From contig NC_073628.1 of assembly GCF_029407905.1 (NCBI RefSeq), positions 46,893,501-46,957,500 of the forward strand: a stretch of DNA of 64,000 nucleotides, written 5' to 3'. Each line of letters opens with the position of its first letter. Position 1 is the stretch's first letter. A model generated the notes under the pieces. The model was not told where the DNA came from and ran no database searches. It was given only the letters and a program-made list of their open reading frames with translations. Both the position numbers and the translations under genes were made by a program. The DNA comes from Bubalus kerabau (taxonomy: Eukaryota > Chordata > Mammalia > Artiodactyla > Bovidae). Positions 34,471 through 47,130 of the stretch are shown here, in pieces.

Positions 34471-36026
34471 AATATTAATCAATATATCTAAAATTATAAG
34501 ATCTTGACTCTAGCAAGGATGTACATGTTACTCCTATGAGGAAAATATAGACACTACATCACTGAACTCTACCTCTTCTCCCTTCTCACCATGACTCTAC
34601 GGAAATTATGGGTACTACATATACAGCTACTTTTCCCTATGTTTTTTTTCATTTGATACTAAGGGGAAATAAACTTCTGCCTATCCCCTTCTGAAATACA
34701 GAAGAGGCTTTGGTGTAAATTTATATTTCCATCATTTCATCAGCAGAATTCTATTACATATACTATAAATGGATTATAGAAACCACAAGGGAGAATCATT
34801 CATCTTTAACTTTTTTCTTGTAGAAGCAAATATTTAAAAGGCATCATTTTTTTGAGATTCATATCACAAAATACTATTGGTTCAATCAACTATTATTTGC
34901 AGTAGTTAAGCTGTTTCTTATTTCCTTCCACACACACACTCCGCAGAGTCATACACATACACACTCATGTATGCCAATAAAATACTGTTGAGAAAATTTT
35001 TTCATTCAAAGACTCATCCAAATACTTCTGCTTTCCTGGGTGCTAATATTAAGAAAGTGAGATTTCTCAAAACAAAGAAAAGTCTGGGTGTTTCACCAAT
35101 GGGATAATTTTTGTGGTGTGTCTCTCTTACTCTTCCTAGCTAATGATTTCTTTCTTTCTGTCAGTACCTTTAATTCTTGGGAGAAAATATTGGCTGCATG
35201 TCAGTATGTTACAAATTAAAGACCCATTGTTAATATTCTTAATATTTAATTTGTAAGGACTGGCCTTAGTGCACAGGAGACACTGGAAGTCAGAACTGTG
35301 GCTTCTCAGGAGGATTCTCCAGGCTCTGCTGATCCTTTGCTGTCTGTTTCACTTATGCCACAGCTCTTCCACAGGACAGGACATAGTGCAGACATGAAAT
35401 TGTTCCTTCAGTTACCCAGGTATTAAAGGGAGTCACTGCTGTTTAAGAAATACAAATAATTGTCTCAGAATGGTCTGGGTGGAGGATGTTCCAAGTCCAG
35501 TGATCTCCCTGACATATCTGCTAAATCTGTGGGACTCATCTTTTCTTGGACAAGAAAAGTCTCCCAACTCCACAGAATCAACTCAGGTTCTGGAACATAT
35601 TCTAGACCTTGGTTAGTTGCAACTATTTTGAGCTTACCTAAATTCAGATAAAAAAGAAATCTCTTTCTTTAATTTCAGTAATTTAAAAGAACGAAAGTGT
35701 CTTTCAAGCACATAAAATTAAAAGTATTGGCTATTACAATTTTCCTCTTCTCCCTTTACAGCTTTTCCAGAGGCTTGGTTCTCACCCTGAGATGGTCCTT
35801 GGCTCTCTCCCAAAGTACACTCTGCTCTTTCCACAACACAGATTCCCAGTCTTTTAAGACCTAAGGATACCTACAAATATATAAGGTAATGAAATAAGAA
35901 TGCATAAATTACTTAATATTACCAATCAATAAGAGAAAAAATTAAATTTTGTGCCCATGATTACCATTAAAGATTCATTATTAACTGAACATAGCACAAA
36001 TTCATCATACTTGGATCGGAACTTAC
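34471..36026. other. Arm A intron-like sequence, no gene seen
   Basis: About 1.5 kb of AT-rich single-copy sequence. The open frame at 35460-35651 has no family match. Only the last 120 bases clearly match arm B (44035-44110); the rest has no evident partner and was probably lost or replaced there. Confidence 0.5.
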
Positions 36027-36190
36027 CTCAGTACTGTTACAGACATGCTCTCTCTTGTTCAGTAACTCTCTTAAATTCAGTCCAGGGCTTAGGTGCCCAC
36101 CTCCTGGTGGCAAAAACTTTCAAAAGTCTCCACAGTCCAGTCAATTCCAAATTCAACAGCTCTGGGCTCTGGAGAAGATAAGCTTGGCTC
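36027..36190 (-). other. Predicted exon 1 of UBTFL1 copy A
   Basis: On the minus strand this block ends with donor GTAAGT (36021-36026) and matches the arm-B exon 1. About 20 bases upstream the TATA-like position reads CATATCAA (36203-36210), where arm B has TATATAAA. The start is approximate. The exon would be non-coding leader. Loss of the TATA agrees with copy A being a pseudogene. Confidence 0.6.
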
Positions 36191-37172
36191 CTTGCTGGAT
36201 GCTTGATATGCTCTCCAAAGGTCATGCCCACTTCCTTCAAGTGATAGGGTTCTCAACCCTGGGGAAAGCATGATTCAATTTTTCAAGAGTTGTAAATGCA
36301 TTCAGAGGACAACAGGAGAATGCAAACGTTTTGAAACCTACTTAATACAATCATCATAATCCAATCTCAGGTAAAAAGTCAGAGGTTGACTGCACATTCC
36401 TAGTTCTTGAAGTTCTGTTTGAAAAATAATTGAACTCCTCAATTATGAATTCATATCTCCATTTATAAAATTTTATTGTAGCCCCAATTCGTGTGACCCA
36501 TGACCACCCAATATTTGTGGTAACCTGTCTGAATTTGCCTGAATTACTTTCTTGATATTTTATCAGAAAGAGTTCTTCACATTCCATTTTTCACCTGGAG
36601 CAATCAAGCTCCCCAATCATACCACTTAATACTCTTGCCTTCTGCTGTTTCATGGATGTTCTCAACCTCTTAAGAACTAAAATTCTCTTAAATTTCATAC
36701 TTTTCATTCAGTTTTCCATGAAAGTCTTCCCTCTGAGGATTTGATATTTGCTTTTTTTGTTGTTCTGTTTTGATTTTGATTATACACTATTGCTTTCACT
36801 CTGTCTATAACTGCACACACTGCTCACACAACAGCTGTTGGTGGTTATTCTCTTAGGCTCTGGCCTTTAGTCATTCCCTGAACGTCATCTCATACTTTAT
36901 CATTCTATTATTCAATATTTAAGCACATTTGACATATTGATACTAGGTTGTGAAATTAATGATTATGGCATAGTTGTATACTACAGGGTAGACTAAAAGA
37001 ATCATAGACAATCGATTAAACAACTATGATATTGTCTGTGAAGTTTGGGCAACTATCTCTTAAGAGATTCTTTATTTTGACTGTGCTTACATTATATTCC
37101 TCAAAACATTTTCCAGTTTATCAAAGAGGGCCATAATGCTCTACTCAAGGAAAGATACTAGACTGGGAAATT

Positions 37173-37704
37173 TATATTCTTATTTATTTTTAATTTTAAA
37201 AAAATTTTAAAAAATTTAATTATTTAATTATTATATATTATATAAATTATATTTATTATATAGTATATATTTATATATAATATAATTTATTAATATTTAT
37301 AATAATATTGTATATAATATATTATATATCATATTTTAATTATTATATATTATATAATATATTTTATTATATATTGATTTATATATTTATATATTTATAA
37401 TATAATAAATATATATTATATATTTATAATAATATATATTTATATAATATATAACTTATATAATAAATTATATATAATATATAATTTATATAATATATAA
37501 TACATTATATAATATAATATATAATTTATATAATATATAATACATTATATAATATAATATATAATTTATATAATATTATATATAATATGTATTTTATTAT
37601 ATATTTATTTATAAATACATATTTATTTATATCTTTACTATATATATTTATATATATTTATTATAATATATACTTATATATTATATATAAAATATATATG
37701 TATT
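37173..37704. repeat. AT-rich low-complexity DNA at the inner end of arm A
   Basis: More than 500 bases consist almost only of A and T, with many TATATAA, AATATAT and ATAATATA units that are locally self-complementary. A larger unit ending in TATAATACATTATATAATAT repeats around 37490-37570. It starts exactly where homology with arm B stops. Confidence 0.9.
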
Positions 37705-38807
37705 CATAGGAATGTGTATTTCATCTATAGTAATGTGTATATGTCAATCACAATCTCCTAATTAATCCCTCCCCACTTCCTAGCTCCTAAGATATTTTTT
37801 AGTAAGTTATCTTTTCCTACATCTGTAAATCTATTTGTAAATAGCTTTATTTGTTTCATTTTCTTAGATTCCAATATCATATGATGCTGATCTTTCTTTT
37901 TCTGCCTTACTTTACTCAGTATGACAGTCTTAAGGTCCATGCATGTCTCTACAAATGGCATTTTTGGTTCTTCTTAGTGGTTGAATAATATCCTATTGTA
38001 TATATGCATTACATCTTTTTTATCCATTCATCTGTCCATGGACATTTAGGTTCCTTCCAGGTCTTGACAACTGTAAACAACTTGTCAATGAATGTTTGGG
38101 TTTGTGTATTCTTTTGAACCACATTTTTCTTTGGATACATGCCCAGGAATGGAATTGCTGGATCATACGGTAGCTCTACTTTTAGTTTCGTAAGGAATTT
38201 TAAGTGTTCTTCATGGTGGCCTTACCAATGTACATCCAGGTAAACAGTGTAGACAGGTTCCCTTTTCTCCATATCCTCTCCAGAATTTCCTGCTAGTAGT
38301 AAATTTGATGACCACCATTTTGATTGGTATGAGGTTATATCTCATTGTAGTTGTGATTTGTTTTTCTCCTGTAATTATTTGGTGTTGAGAATTATTTCAT
38401 GTACTGCTTGGCCATTTGTATGTCTTCTTTGAAGAAATGTCTATTTAAGTCATCTGCCTATTTTTTAATTATTATTTTTAATATTGAACTACATGAGCTC
38501 TTTATAAAATTTTCAAGACAAACCCCTTGTTGGTCCCATCATTTTAAGATATTTTCTTCCATTCTGTGGGTTTTCTATTTGTTTTGTTTACAGTTTCCTT
38601 TGCTGTGGAAAACCTTGTGAGTTTAATTAGGTTCCATGTGTTGTTTTTTTTTTTTAATTTCCTTTACTGAAGGAGAAGACTGGCAAAATATATTGCTATG
38701 ATTTATGGCAAGGAGAGTTCTGCCTGTGTTTTCATCTAAGAGTTTAATAATATCTGGTCTTACTTTTAGGTCTTTAATCCATTTGAGTTTGTTCGTGTTT
38801 ATTAAAC
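37705..38807 (-). mobile_element. L1 fragment
   Basis: Antisense of the L1 ORF2 3' region. It includes the complement of the block for TPMFIAALF and the GGAATTGCTGGATCATACGG stretch near 38150. It continues at 39111 after a BovB insertion. Confidence 0.82.
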
Positions 38808-39110
38808 CAGTCAATCCAAATGGAATAAACCCTGAATATTCATTCAAGGACTGAGGCTGAAGATAAAGCTACAATACTTTGGTCACCTGATGCAAAGAGC
38901 CAACTTATTTGAAAACACGTTGATGCTGAAAAGATTGAAGGGAAAAGGACAAGAGAGCAGCTGAAATGGTGGTTAGACAGCATCACCAACTCAGTGGACA
39001 TGAATTTGAGCAAACTCTGGGATATAGCAAACTCTTAAGGAGAGTGGAGCCTGCCGTATTACAGTTTATGGGATTGAAGAGCTATGGACACCATTTAGTG
39101 CCTGAAGAAA
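38808..39110 (+). mobile_element. BovB LINE fragment
   Basis: Diverged BovB 3' region in sense orientation, inserted into L1 sequence. Confidence 0.78.
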
Positions 39111-39482
39111 AACAATGATATTAAAGGATGTTCTGTTTCAGGTTTTCACATGAAGCTGTCCTGTTCTCCCAGAACCATTTTTTTTTTTTTTTAGCAGACT
39201 GTCTTTCCTTCCTTGTAAAGAAATGAAGGTACTTTTAAACTAATGATTTAGGCTGATATATGTCTTTTTGTGTGTGTTTGTGTGTGTAAGATAACTGGTT
39301 TATTAACATATTGAGACCAATACATCTAATTGAGAACAGGATCAGCAGGGAAGAAAAACTTCACACACTGAAGAATATAAAATTAAAGATTAAAAGACCC
39401 TGATATCAGTCAAGTTTAAATAAGGTGATTTGAGATACCAAGATTTCAGTTATTATCATTGTTAGCATTTCCATATTATTAT
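39111..39482 (-). mobile_element. L1 fragment, continuation, and unassigned sequence
   Basis: The first 140 bases continue the L1 seen before the BovB (poly-T with CAGACTGTCTTTCC). The remainder to 39482 is AT-rich and I cannot assign it. Confidence 0.5.
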
Positions 39483-39959
39483 TTTTTAATTAATTTATAT
39501 TAACTAGAGGCTAATTAATTTACAATATTGTAGTGGTTTTTGCCATGCATTGACATGAAACAGCCATGGGTGTACATGTGTCCCCATTTGAACCCCTCTC
39601 CTACTTCCCTCCCCATCCCATCCCTCAGGGTCATCCCAGTGCACAGGCCCTGAGTGCCCTGTCTCATGTATCGAACCTGGACTGGTGATCTGTTTCACAT
39701 ATGGTAATACACATGTTTCAATGCTATTCTCTCAAATCATCACACCCTCGCCTTCTCCCACAGAGTCCAAGAGTCTGTTCTTTACATCTATGTCTCTTTT
39801 GCTGTCTCGCATATAGGGTCATTGTTCCCATCTTTCAAAATTCGATGTATATGGTGTTATTCTTTCTGATTTACTTCATTGTGTATAATAAGCTGCAGTT
39901 TCATCCACCTCTTTAGAACTGATTCAAATGCATTCTTTTTAATAGCTGAGTAATATTCA
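39483..39959 (-). mobile_element. Bovine L1 3' end fragment
   Basis: This is antisense of the 3' end of the same L1 family as the full-length element, with ACTAGAGGCTAATTAATTTA and CATGGGTGTACATGTG. A BovB interrupts it at 39960. Confidence 0.85.
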
Positions 39960-40612
39960 TTCCCATCACTTCATGGGAAATAGATGGGGAAACAGTGGAA
40001 ACAGTGTCAGACTTTATTTTTGGGGGCTCCAAAATCATTGCAGATGGTGACTGCAGCCATGAAATTAAAAGACGCTTACTCCTTGGAAGGAAAGTTATGT
40101 CCAACCTAGATAACATAATCAAAAGCAGAGACATTACTTTGCCAACAAAGGTCCATCTAGTCAAGGCTATGATTTTTCCTGTGGTCATGTATGGATGTGA
40201 GAGTTGGACTGTGAAGAAGGCTGAGCACCGAAGAATTGATGCTTTTGAACTGTGGTGTTGGAGAAGACTCTTGAGAGTCCCTTGGACTGCAAGGAGATCC
40301 AACCAGTCCATCCTAAAGGAGATCAGTCCTGGGTGTTCTTTGGAAAGAATGATGCTAAAGCTGAAACTCCAGTACTTTGGCCACCTCATGCAAAGAATGA
40401 CTCATTGGAAAAGACTCTGATGCTGGGAGGGATTGGGGGCAGGAGGAGAAGGGGACAGCAGAGGATGAGATGGCTGGATGGCATCACCAACTCGACGGAC
40501 ATTAGTTTGAATGAACTCCGGGAGTTGGTGATGGACAGGGAGGCCTGGTTTGCTGTGATTCATGGGGTTGCAAAGAGTCAGACACGACTGAGTGACTGAA
40601 CTGAACTGAACT
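39960..40612 (+). mobile_element. BovB LINE, 5'-truncated
   Basis: Sense 3' ORF region, open for 141 codons from 39995 with METVSDFIFGGSKIIADG; it has one frame break near 40390 and a GACTGAACTGAACTGAAC tail. Confidence 0.9.
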
Positions 40613-40784
40613 TGGGGCTAAGAAGGGGTGAGGGATTAATTAGGAGTCTGAGATTGAGACATACACATTACTATATATGAAGTAAATAATGAGTAAGAAC
40701 CTACTGTATAGCACAGGGAACTCAAGTGAATACTTGAGAATGCTGTATATAAACAATAATCTTAAAAAAGAGTTATTGTTGTTA
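40613..40784 (+). mobile_element. L1 3' UTR remnant
   Basis: Contains CTACTGTATAGCACAGGGAA, a block common in old L1 3' UTRs. It is short and diverged. Confidence 0.5.
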
Positions 40785-42607
40785 CTTGGGAAATAAGTCA
40801 TGTCCAACTCTTTGCAACCCTTTGAACTGCAGCATGCCAGGCTTCCTTGTCCTTCACTATCTCCGGAAGTTTGCTCAAACTCATGTTTCATCCCCTGTCA
40901 CCCCCTTCTGCCTTCAATCTTTCCCTGCATCAAGGTCTTTTCAAATGAGCAAGACCTTTGTATCACGCGGCCAAAGTACTGGAGCTTCAGCTTCAGCTTC
41001 AGTTCTTCCAATGAATATTAAGGGTTGAATTTCTTCAGGATTGACTGGTTTGATCTCCTTGCTGTCCAAGGAACTCTCAAGCATCTTCTCCAGCATCACA
41101 GCTTGAAAGCACCAATTCTTTGGCACTCAGCCTCCTTCATAATCCAACACTCACATGACTACTGGAAAAATCATAGCTTTTACTATAAGGACCTTTGTTG
41201 GCAAAGTGATGTGTCTGCTTTTTAATACGATGTCTAGGTTGGTCATAGCTTTTCTTCCAAGGAGCAAGTGGCTTCCAATTTTGTGGCTATAGTTATTGGC
41301 TGCAGAGGTTTTGGAGCCCAAGAAAATAATATCTGTCACAGGTTCCACTTTTCCCCCATCTATTTGCCATGAAGAGATGGAACCAGATGCAAGGATTTAG
41401 TTTTTTCAATGATGAGTTTTAAGCCAGCTTTTTCACTCCCTTATTTCATCCTCATCAAGAAGTTTTTAAGTTCCTCTTTGTTTCCTGCTGTAAAAGTGGT
41501 ATCATCTGTGTATCTGAGGTTGTGATATTTCTTCCAGCAATCTTGACTCTACTTGTCAGTCATTCAGCCTGGCATTTGGCATGATGTACTCTGCATAGAA
41601 GTTAAAGAAGCAGGGTGACAATATACAGCCTTGACATCCTCATTTCCCAACCTTGAATCACTCTCTTGTTCCAAGTCTGGTTACAAATATTGCTTCTTTT
41701 CCTGCATACAGTCTTCTTAGAAAACAGGTAAGTTAGTCTGGTATTCCCATCTCTTTAAGAATTTTCCACAGTTTTATTTGGTTCACATAGTCAAAGGTCT
41801 TAGAGTAGTCAATGAAGCAGATGTAATTCTTTTTTTTTTTTTAATTTCCTTAGTTTTCCTATGATCCAACAGATGTTGACAATTGGATCTCTGATTCCTC
41901 AGCCTTTTCTAAATGAAGCTCGCACATCTGGAAGTTCTCTGTTCACACACTGCCGAAGCCTAATTGAAGGATTTTAGCATAATCTTGCTAGCATATGAAA
42001 TGATCGCAGTTGCACAGTAGTCTGCACATTCTTTGCCATTTCTTTTTTTCAGACTGGAAGAAAAACTGACCATTTCCAGTCCCATGACCACTACAAATTT
42101 TCCAAATTTGCTGGCATATTGAGTGCAGCACTTTCACCATCTTTAACAATTTGAAATAGCTCAGCCTGAATTCCATCACCTCCACTAGCTTTGTTCCTAG
42201 TAATATCTCTTAAGGCCCACTTTTTTCACACTTCAGGATGTCTGACTCTAGGTGAGTGACCACACCATTGTGGTGATCCAGGTCATTAAGACCTTTTTAG
42301 TATAGTTCTTCTGTGTATTCTTGCCACTGCTCCTTAATCTCTCTGCTTCTGTTATCTCCTTGATATGTCTGTCCTTTATTGTGTCCATCTTGACAAGAAG
42401 TGTTCCCTTTGTATCCTCAGTTTCCTTGAAGAGATCTCTAGTCTTTCCCATTTTCCTCTATTCCTTTGCATTTCTTACCTTTCCTTGCTATTCTCTGGAA
42501 CTCTGCATTCAGTTGGGTATCTCTTTCCCTTTCCCTATTGCTTGCTTCTCTTGTTTCCCCAGCTATTTGTAAGGTCTCCTTGGACAAGCACTTTGCCTTC
42601 TTGCACT
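40785..42607 (-). mobile_element. BovB LINE with inverted 5' end
   Basis: The minus-strand element runs from the 3' end at 40785 through RT (many breaks) toward the 5' part at about 42607. Immediately beyond, 42612-42790 holds the BovB 5' region in the opposite, plus orientation. It is older than most BovB copies here. Confidence 0.85.
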
Positions 42608-42611
42608 GATT

Positions 42612-42790
42612 GCGTGGATCACAGGCTTGTGTAACTCAAGGAAGCTATGAGTCATACCTGCAGGGCCACCAAAGATGGACGAGTCATGGTGGAGAGTTCT
42701 GACAAAACGTGTTGCACTGGAGAAGGGAATGGCAAACCACTTCAGTGTTCTCACCTCAAGAACCTCATGAACAGTATGGAAAACGGAGGT
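42612..42790 (+). mobile_element. Inverted 5' segment of BovB
   Basis: The sense BovB 5' ORF region (CACTGGAGAAGGGAATGGCA and AACCTCATGAACAGTATGGA) matches the minus-strand block at 17697-17530. It is joined head to head with the preceding antisense BovB. Confidence 0.82.
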
Positions 42791-42806
42791 GAGATTATAT
42801 ATATAT

Positions 42807-42841
<35 letters not shown>
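42791..42841. repeat. (TA)n microsatellite
   Basis: About 25 TA units with two CA-containing interruptions, about 80 bases from the inner end of arm B. Confidence 0.95.
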
Positions 42842-42843
<2 letters not shown>

Positions 42844-42918
42844 TCACTTTGCTATACACCTGAAACTAATACAATATTGTACGTCAACTTTATATTTCAA
42901 AAAAAATTAAAAATAAGT
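42842..42918 (+). mobile_element. L1 3' end with poly(A)
   Basis: Contains CTATACACCTGAAACTAATA and ATTGTACGTCAACTTTATAT followed by an A-rich tail, typical of an old L1 3' terminus. Arm B begins directly after it. Confidence 0.75.
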
Positions 42919-43847
42919 GAAGAAATTTTCCCGTCTAGTATCTTTCTCTGAGTGGAGCACCATAACACATCTTTGATTAAATATGAAAATGTTTTGAGGA
43001 ATAGAATGCAAACAGATCAAAACAAAGAAAATCTTAAAAGATAGTTGTCCAAACTTCATAGACCGTATCACATTTCTTTCACAGATTGTCTATGATTGTT
43101 TTAGTCTATCCTGCAGTGTACAACTATGCACTAATCCCTAACTTCACAACCTAGCATCAGTATTTCAAATATAGATATATATTGAACAATAGAATGAAAG
43201 GGTATGAGATGATATGCAGGGAATGACTAAAAGGAACAGAGTCTTAGAGAATAACCACCATCTGCTGTTCTGTGTGTAGTTATAGCCAGAGCAAAACAAT
43301 AGTATGTAAACAAAACAAGCCTTAGATGGAAGAATTTCATGGAAAATTGAATGAAAAGAATAAAATTGAAGAGACTTTAGTTCTGAAGGGGTTGAGGACT
43401 TCCATCAAACAGCAGAAGGCAAGAGTAGTAAGTGCTATTATTGGAGAGCTTGACTGTTCTGGGTTAAAAGACGGAATGTGAAAAACTCCTCTTCCTGAAG
43501 GAATATCCCGGAAGTAATGCAGGCAAATTCAGACAGGTAACCAAAACTAGTGGGTCACTTCAGTTAGGACTATAATAAACTTCTATGAATGGAGATACAA
43601 AATTTATAATGGAAGAGTTCATTTATTAACCAAACTTCATGGATTGGAAGTGTGAACTCAGTCTGTGACTCTTTACCTGAGATTGGATTTTGGTAATTAG
43701 ATTAAGTAAATTTTGGAAGGTTTGACTTCAATCCTTGGCATCTAGATGTGTTTACAATTCTTGAGAAATCTAATCTCGTGCTACTGCACCTTTGTGCAGG
43801 GTTGATAACCCTATTACTTTGAGGAAGTGGACCCGGTCTTCAGAGGA

Positions 43848-43855
43848 TATATAAA
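43848..43855 (+). promoter_or_regulatory. TATA box of UBTFL1 copy B
   Basis: TATATAAA lies about 180 bases before the exon 1 donor, in a region conserved between arms. Transcription would start near 43880. The corresponding arm-A sequence is CATATCAA. Promoter role is inferred. Confidence 0.6.
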
Positions 43856-43879
43856 GCATCCATCGAAGATCCAAGCTCA

Positions 43880-44034
43880 TTCCTCTCCAGATCCCAGAGC
43901 AGTTGCCTTCGGAATTGACTGGACTGTGGAGACTTGAAGGTGTTTGCAACTAGGAAGTAAGCAACTAAACCCTGAACTGAATTTAACAGAGTTACTTACT
44001 GAATAAGAGAGAAGTCTTCTGTAACAGTACTGAG
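43880..44034 (+). other. Predicted exon 1 of UBTFL1 copy B (non-coding)
   Basis: The exon ends at a strong donor (CTGAG then GTGAGT at 44035). The exon and its donor are conserved with 36027-36190 in arm A. It contains no ATG. The 5' limit is estimated from the TATA box. Confidence 0.6.
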
Positions 44035-44110
44035 GTGAGTTCTGATCCAGGTACAATGAATTTTTCCTATGTTTAGTTAAAAATAAAACCTTAATGGTAA
44101 TCATGGATAG

Positions 44111-44319
44111 AAAAGCTAATTTTTTTTGGTCTTCCAGTAATATCTATTTTTAAGCCCTGCATCAAACATTTGTTCCATGTGTGATTTTTAGACAGTAATA
44201 TTTTATCCACAGTGTGTCAAGTATCCTCTTTATAAACTGGGGGTAAAATTAGTGAATATTGCTGAGAATACTAAAATGGTTAATCCATATATCAAGAGCT
44301 AATCCAATGCCTAAAAATA
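44111..44319. other. Intron sequence without recognised features
   Basis: AT-rich single-copy sequence downstream of exon 1; no gene is seen. Confidence 0.5.
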
Positions 44320-46237
44320 GTTTTCTTGGGGATGGTTTTGACCACCGCCTCCTGTACAATGTTATGAACTTCCATCCATAGTTCCACAGGAACATGGTCA
44401 AACAGCTGAGAAAAAAGATGGAAAAGGCAAGGAAAAAAAGGAATAATATATTCATCTGAATGCAGAGCTCCAAAGAATAACAAGAAGAGATAAGAAAGGT
44501 TTCCTAAGTGATCGATGCAAAAAAATAGAGGGAAATCTATTAGGAAAAAATAGAAATCTTCAGGAAATTAGAGCTATCAAGGGAACATTTCATGGAAAGA
44601 TGGGCACAATAAAGGAGAGAAATGGCATGGACCTAACAGAAGCAGAAGATATTAAGAGGAGTTGGCAAGAATACAGAGAAGAACTATACAAAAAAGATCT
44701 TAGTGACTCTAATAGCCATGATGGTGTGATCACTCACCTAGAGCCTGACATCCTGGAGTGCTTAGTATAGTGGTCCTTAGGAAGCATCACTGCAAATAAA
44801 GCTAGTGGAGGTGATGGAATTCCAGCTGAGCTATTTCAAATCCTAAAAGATGATGCTGTTAAAGTGGTCTTAATATGCCAGCAAATTTGGAAAACTCATC
44901 AGTGGCCAAAGGACTGGAAAAGACAAGTTTTCATTCCAATTCCAAAGAAAGGCAATGCCAAAAATGATCAAACTACCACACGAATTACATTCACCTGACA
45001 GGCTAGCAAAGTAATGCTCAAAATTCTCCAAACCAGGCTTCATGAACCGAGAACATCCGGAGGTTCAAGCTGAATTTGTAAAAGGCAGAGAAACAAGAGA
45101 TCAAATTGCCACATCCATTGGATCATAGAAAAGGCAAGATAATTCCAGAAAAATATCTACTTCTGCTTCATTGACTGCACTAAAGCCTTTGACTGTGTGG
45201 ATCATGGCAAATAGTGGAAAATTCTTAAGGGGATGGGAATACCAGAACACCTGACCTGCCTCCTGAGAAACCTGCATGCAGTTCAAGAGGCAACAATTAG
45301 AAAGGACATGGAACAGACTGGTTCAAAATTGGGAAAGGAGTACGTCAAGGCCTTATATTGTCCCCCTGCTTGTTTAACTTATAGGCAGAGTACATCAGTG
45401 AAATGCCAGGCTGGATGAAGCACAAGCCAGAATCAGGATTGCCTGGAGAAATATACTAACCTCAGATATGCAGAGGACACCACCCTTATGGCAGAAAGTA
45501 AAGAAGGACTAAAGAGACTTGATGAAAGTGAAAGAGGAGAGTGAAAAAGCTGGCTTACAACTCAACATTCAGAAAATGAAGATCATGGTATCTGATCGCA
45601 AAACTTCATGGCATAGATATAAGGAAAGAATGGAAACAGTGACCAATTTTATTTTCTTGGGCTCCAAAATTACTGCAGATGGTGACCGCAGCCATGAAAT
45701 TAAAAGACGCTAACTCCTTGGAAGAAAAGTTATGACCAACCTGGACAGCATATTAAAAAGCAGAGACATTACTTTGCCAACAAAGGTCCATCTAGTCAAA
45801 GCTATGGTTTTCCCACTAGTCAAGTACAGTTGTGAGAGTTGGGCCATAAACAAAGCTGAGTGCTGAAGAATTTGTGCTTTTGAACTGTGGTGTTGGAGAA
45901 GACTCTTGAGAGTCGCTTGCACTGAGAGGAGATGAAATCAGTCAATCTTAACGGAACTCAATCCTGAATATTCAATGGAAGAACTTGTGCTGTAACTGAA
46001 GCTTCAATACTTTGGGCAACTGATGTGAAGAAGTCACTCATTAGTTAAGACTCGGACTCCAGGAAAGATTGAAGGCAGGATGAAAAGGGAATGACAGAGG
46101 ATGAGATGGTTGGATGGCATCCCAGACTCAATGGACATGAATTTGAGTGAGCTCCAAAAGCTAGTGAAGGACAGAGAAGCCTGGCATCCTGCAGTCCATG
46201 GGGTCACAAGAAGTCAGAAACTATTGAGCGACTGAAC
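44320..46237 (+). mobile_element. BovB LINE with inverted 5' end
   Basis: 44320-44395 is BovB endonuclease-region sequence in antisense. From about 44400 to 46237 the element runs in sense through RT (NKASGGDGIP-coding, FDCVDH-coding) to a CTGAACTGAACTGAAG end. Many frameshifts are present. It is absent from arm A. Confidence 0.87.
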
Positions 46238-46302
46238 TGAACTGAAGAAGTGGTGAAGGACCTCAAAGTTGAGAAAATGAAGGCCTACCCATTGTCCTTG
46301 CT

Positions 46303-46548
46303 ACTGTTAAGTCACTCAGTTGTGTCCAACTCTTTGGGACCCCATAGATGACAGCCCACCAGGCTCCCCTGTCCCTGGGGTTCTCCAGGCAAGAACATTG
46401 GAGTGGGTTTCCATTGAAAAGTGAAAGGGAAGTCACTCAGTCATGTCTGACTCTTAGCAACCCCATGGATAGCAGCTTACCAGGCTCCTCCATCCATGGG
46501 GTTTTCCAGGCAACAGTACTAGAGTGGGTTTCCATTGCCTTCTCCCGC
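46303..46548 (-). mobile_element. BOV-A2-like dimeric SINE
   Basis: Two BovA bodies in antisense, joined by AAAAGTGAAAGGGAAG, each with a CAACTC/TGACTC half and a GGAGTGGGTTTCCATTG-type half. Confidence 0.85.
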
Positions 46549-46559
46549 CATTGTCCCTG

Positions 46560-46995
46560 GAAGTCACTATTTTTTTTTTTATCAGTTTTTTAGGGCTTCC
46601 ACAACACCCGACCCCACATGGGGGTTGCTTAAAACCAGTGTATTCTCTGACAGATCTGGAGGCTGGAAATCAAAGTGTTGGCAGGGCCATACTCTTTTCA
46701 AAGTCTCTAAAATAATTTGTCTTTATCTCTTCCAGTGCCAGGTGGCTCCTGGCAATCCTCAAGTTATGACATTGAACTTGAATCTTTGCTTCCTTACAAC
46801 ACCTTTTCTGGTACATCTAAAACATCCCTCTGCTTTCTCTCATCAGGACACCGGTCAGCAGATTTAGGGTCCACTCTCTACCCTGGATGGTCTCATCGTG
46901 GTACCTTCGCCTCGATTATGTCTGCACAGACTCTATTCTAAAAATAAAGTTACAGAGATACTGGCTGTTGGGACTTGGACATAATTTGGGAGAGG
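46560..46995 (+). mobile_element. Ancient interspersed repeat, arm B copy
   Basis: Inverted partner of 32390-32850; both carry the GTTGGCAGGGCCAT and GGACTTGGACAT or GGGATTTGAATAT blocks. Confidence 0.6.
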
Positions 46996-46997
46996 GT

Positions 46998-47130
46998 AAG
47001 GGGCACATTTTGGAGAAGGGATGGCAACCCACTCCAGTATTCTTGCCTGGAGAATCCCATAGACCAAGAAGCCTGGTGGCTACAGTCCATGCGGTCACAG
47101 AGGGTCGGACACAACTGAGTAACTAGCACA
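46998..47130 (+). mobile_element. Bov-tA SINE body
   Basis: BovA body from GGAGAAGGGATGGCAACCCA to GGTCGGACACAACTGAGTAA. Confidence 0.85.

Larger units (their letters stand above)
22457..37172 (-). repeat. Inverted duplication, arm A
   Basis: This arm matches 42922-59431 in reverse orientation. Paired landmarks, A with B: 22457-23050 with 59030-59431; the HMG-box exon 24349-25894 with 55856-57459; 25900-26060 with 55690-55850; old L1 26600-27230 with 54900-55390; SINE 28262-28500 with 53360-53590; exon 2 29043-29178 with 52449-52583; 30510-31080 with 51220-51860; 32130-32250 with 47290-47420; ancient repeat 32390-32850 with 46560-46995; exon 1 at 36027 with exon 1 ending 44034; 36900-37172 with 42922-43180. 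Divergence by eye is considerable, so the event is old. Confidence 0.9.

Noticed and set aside
37190..37700. Replication origin or promoter in the AT-rich tract
   Set aside because: Only composition supports it. It is better described as low-complexity DNA.
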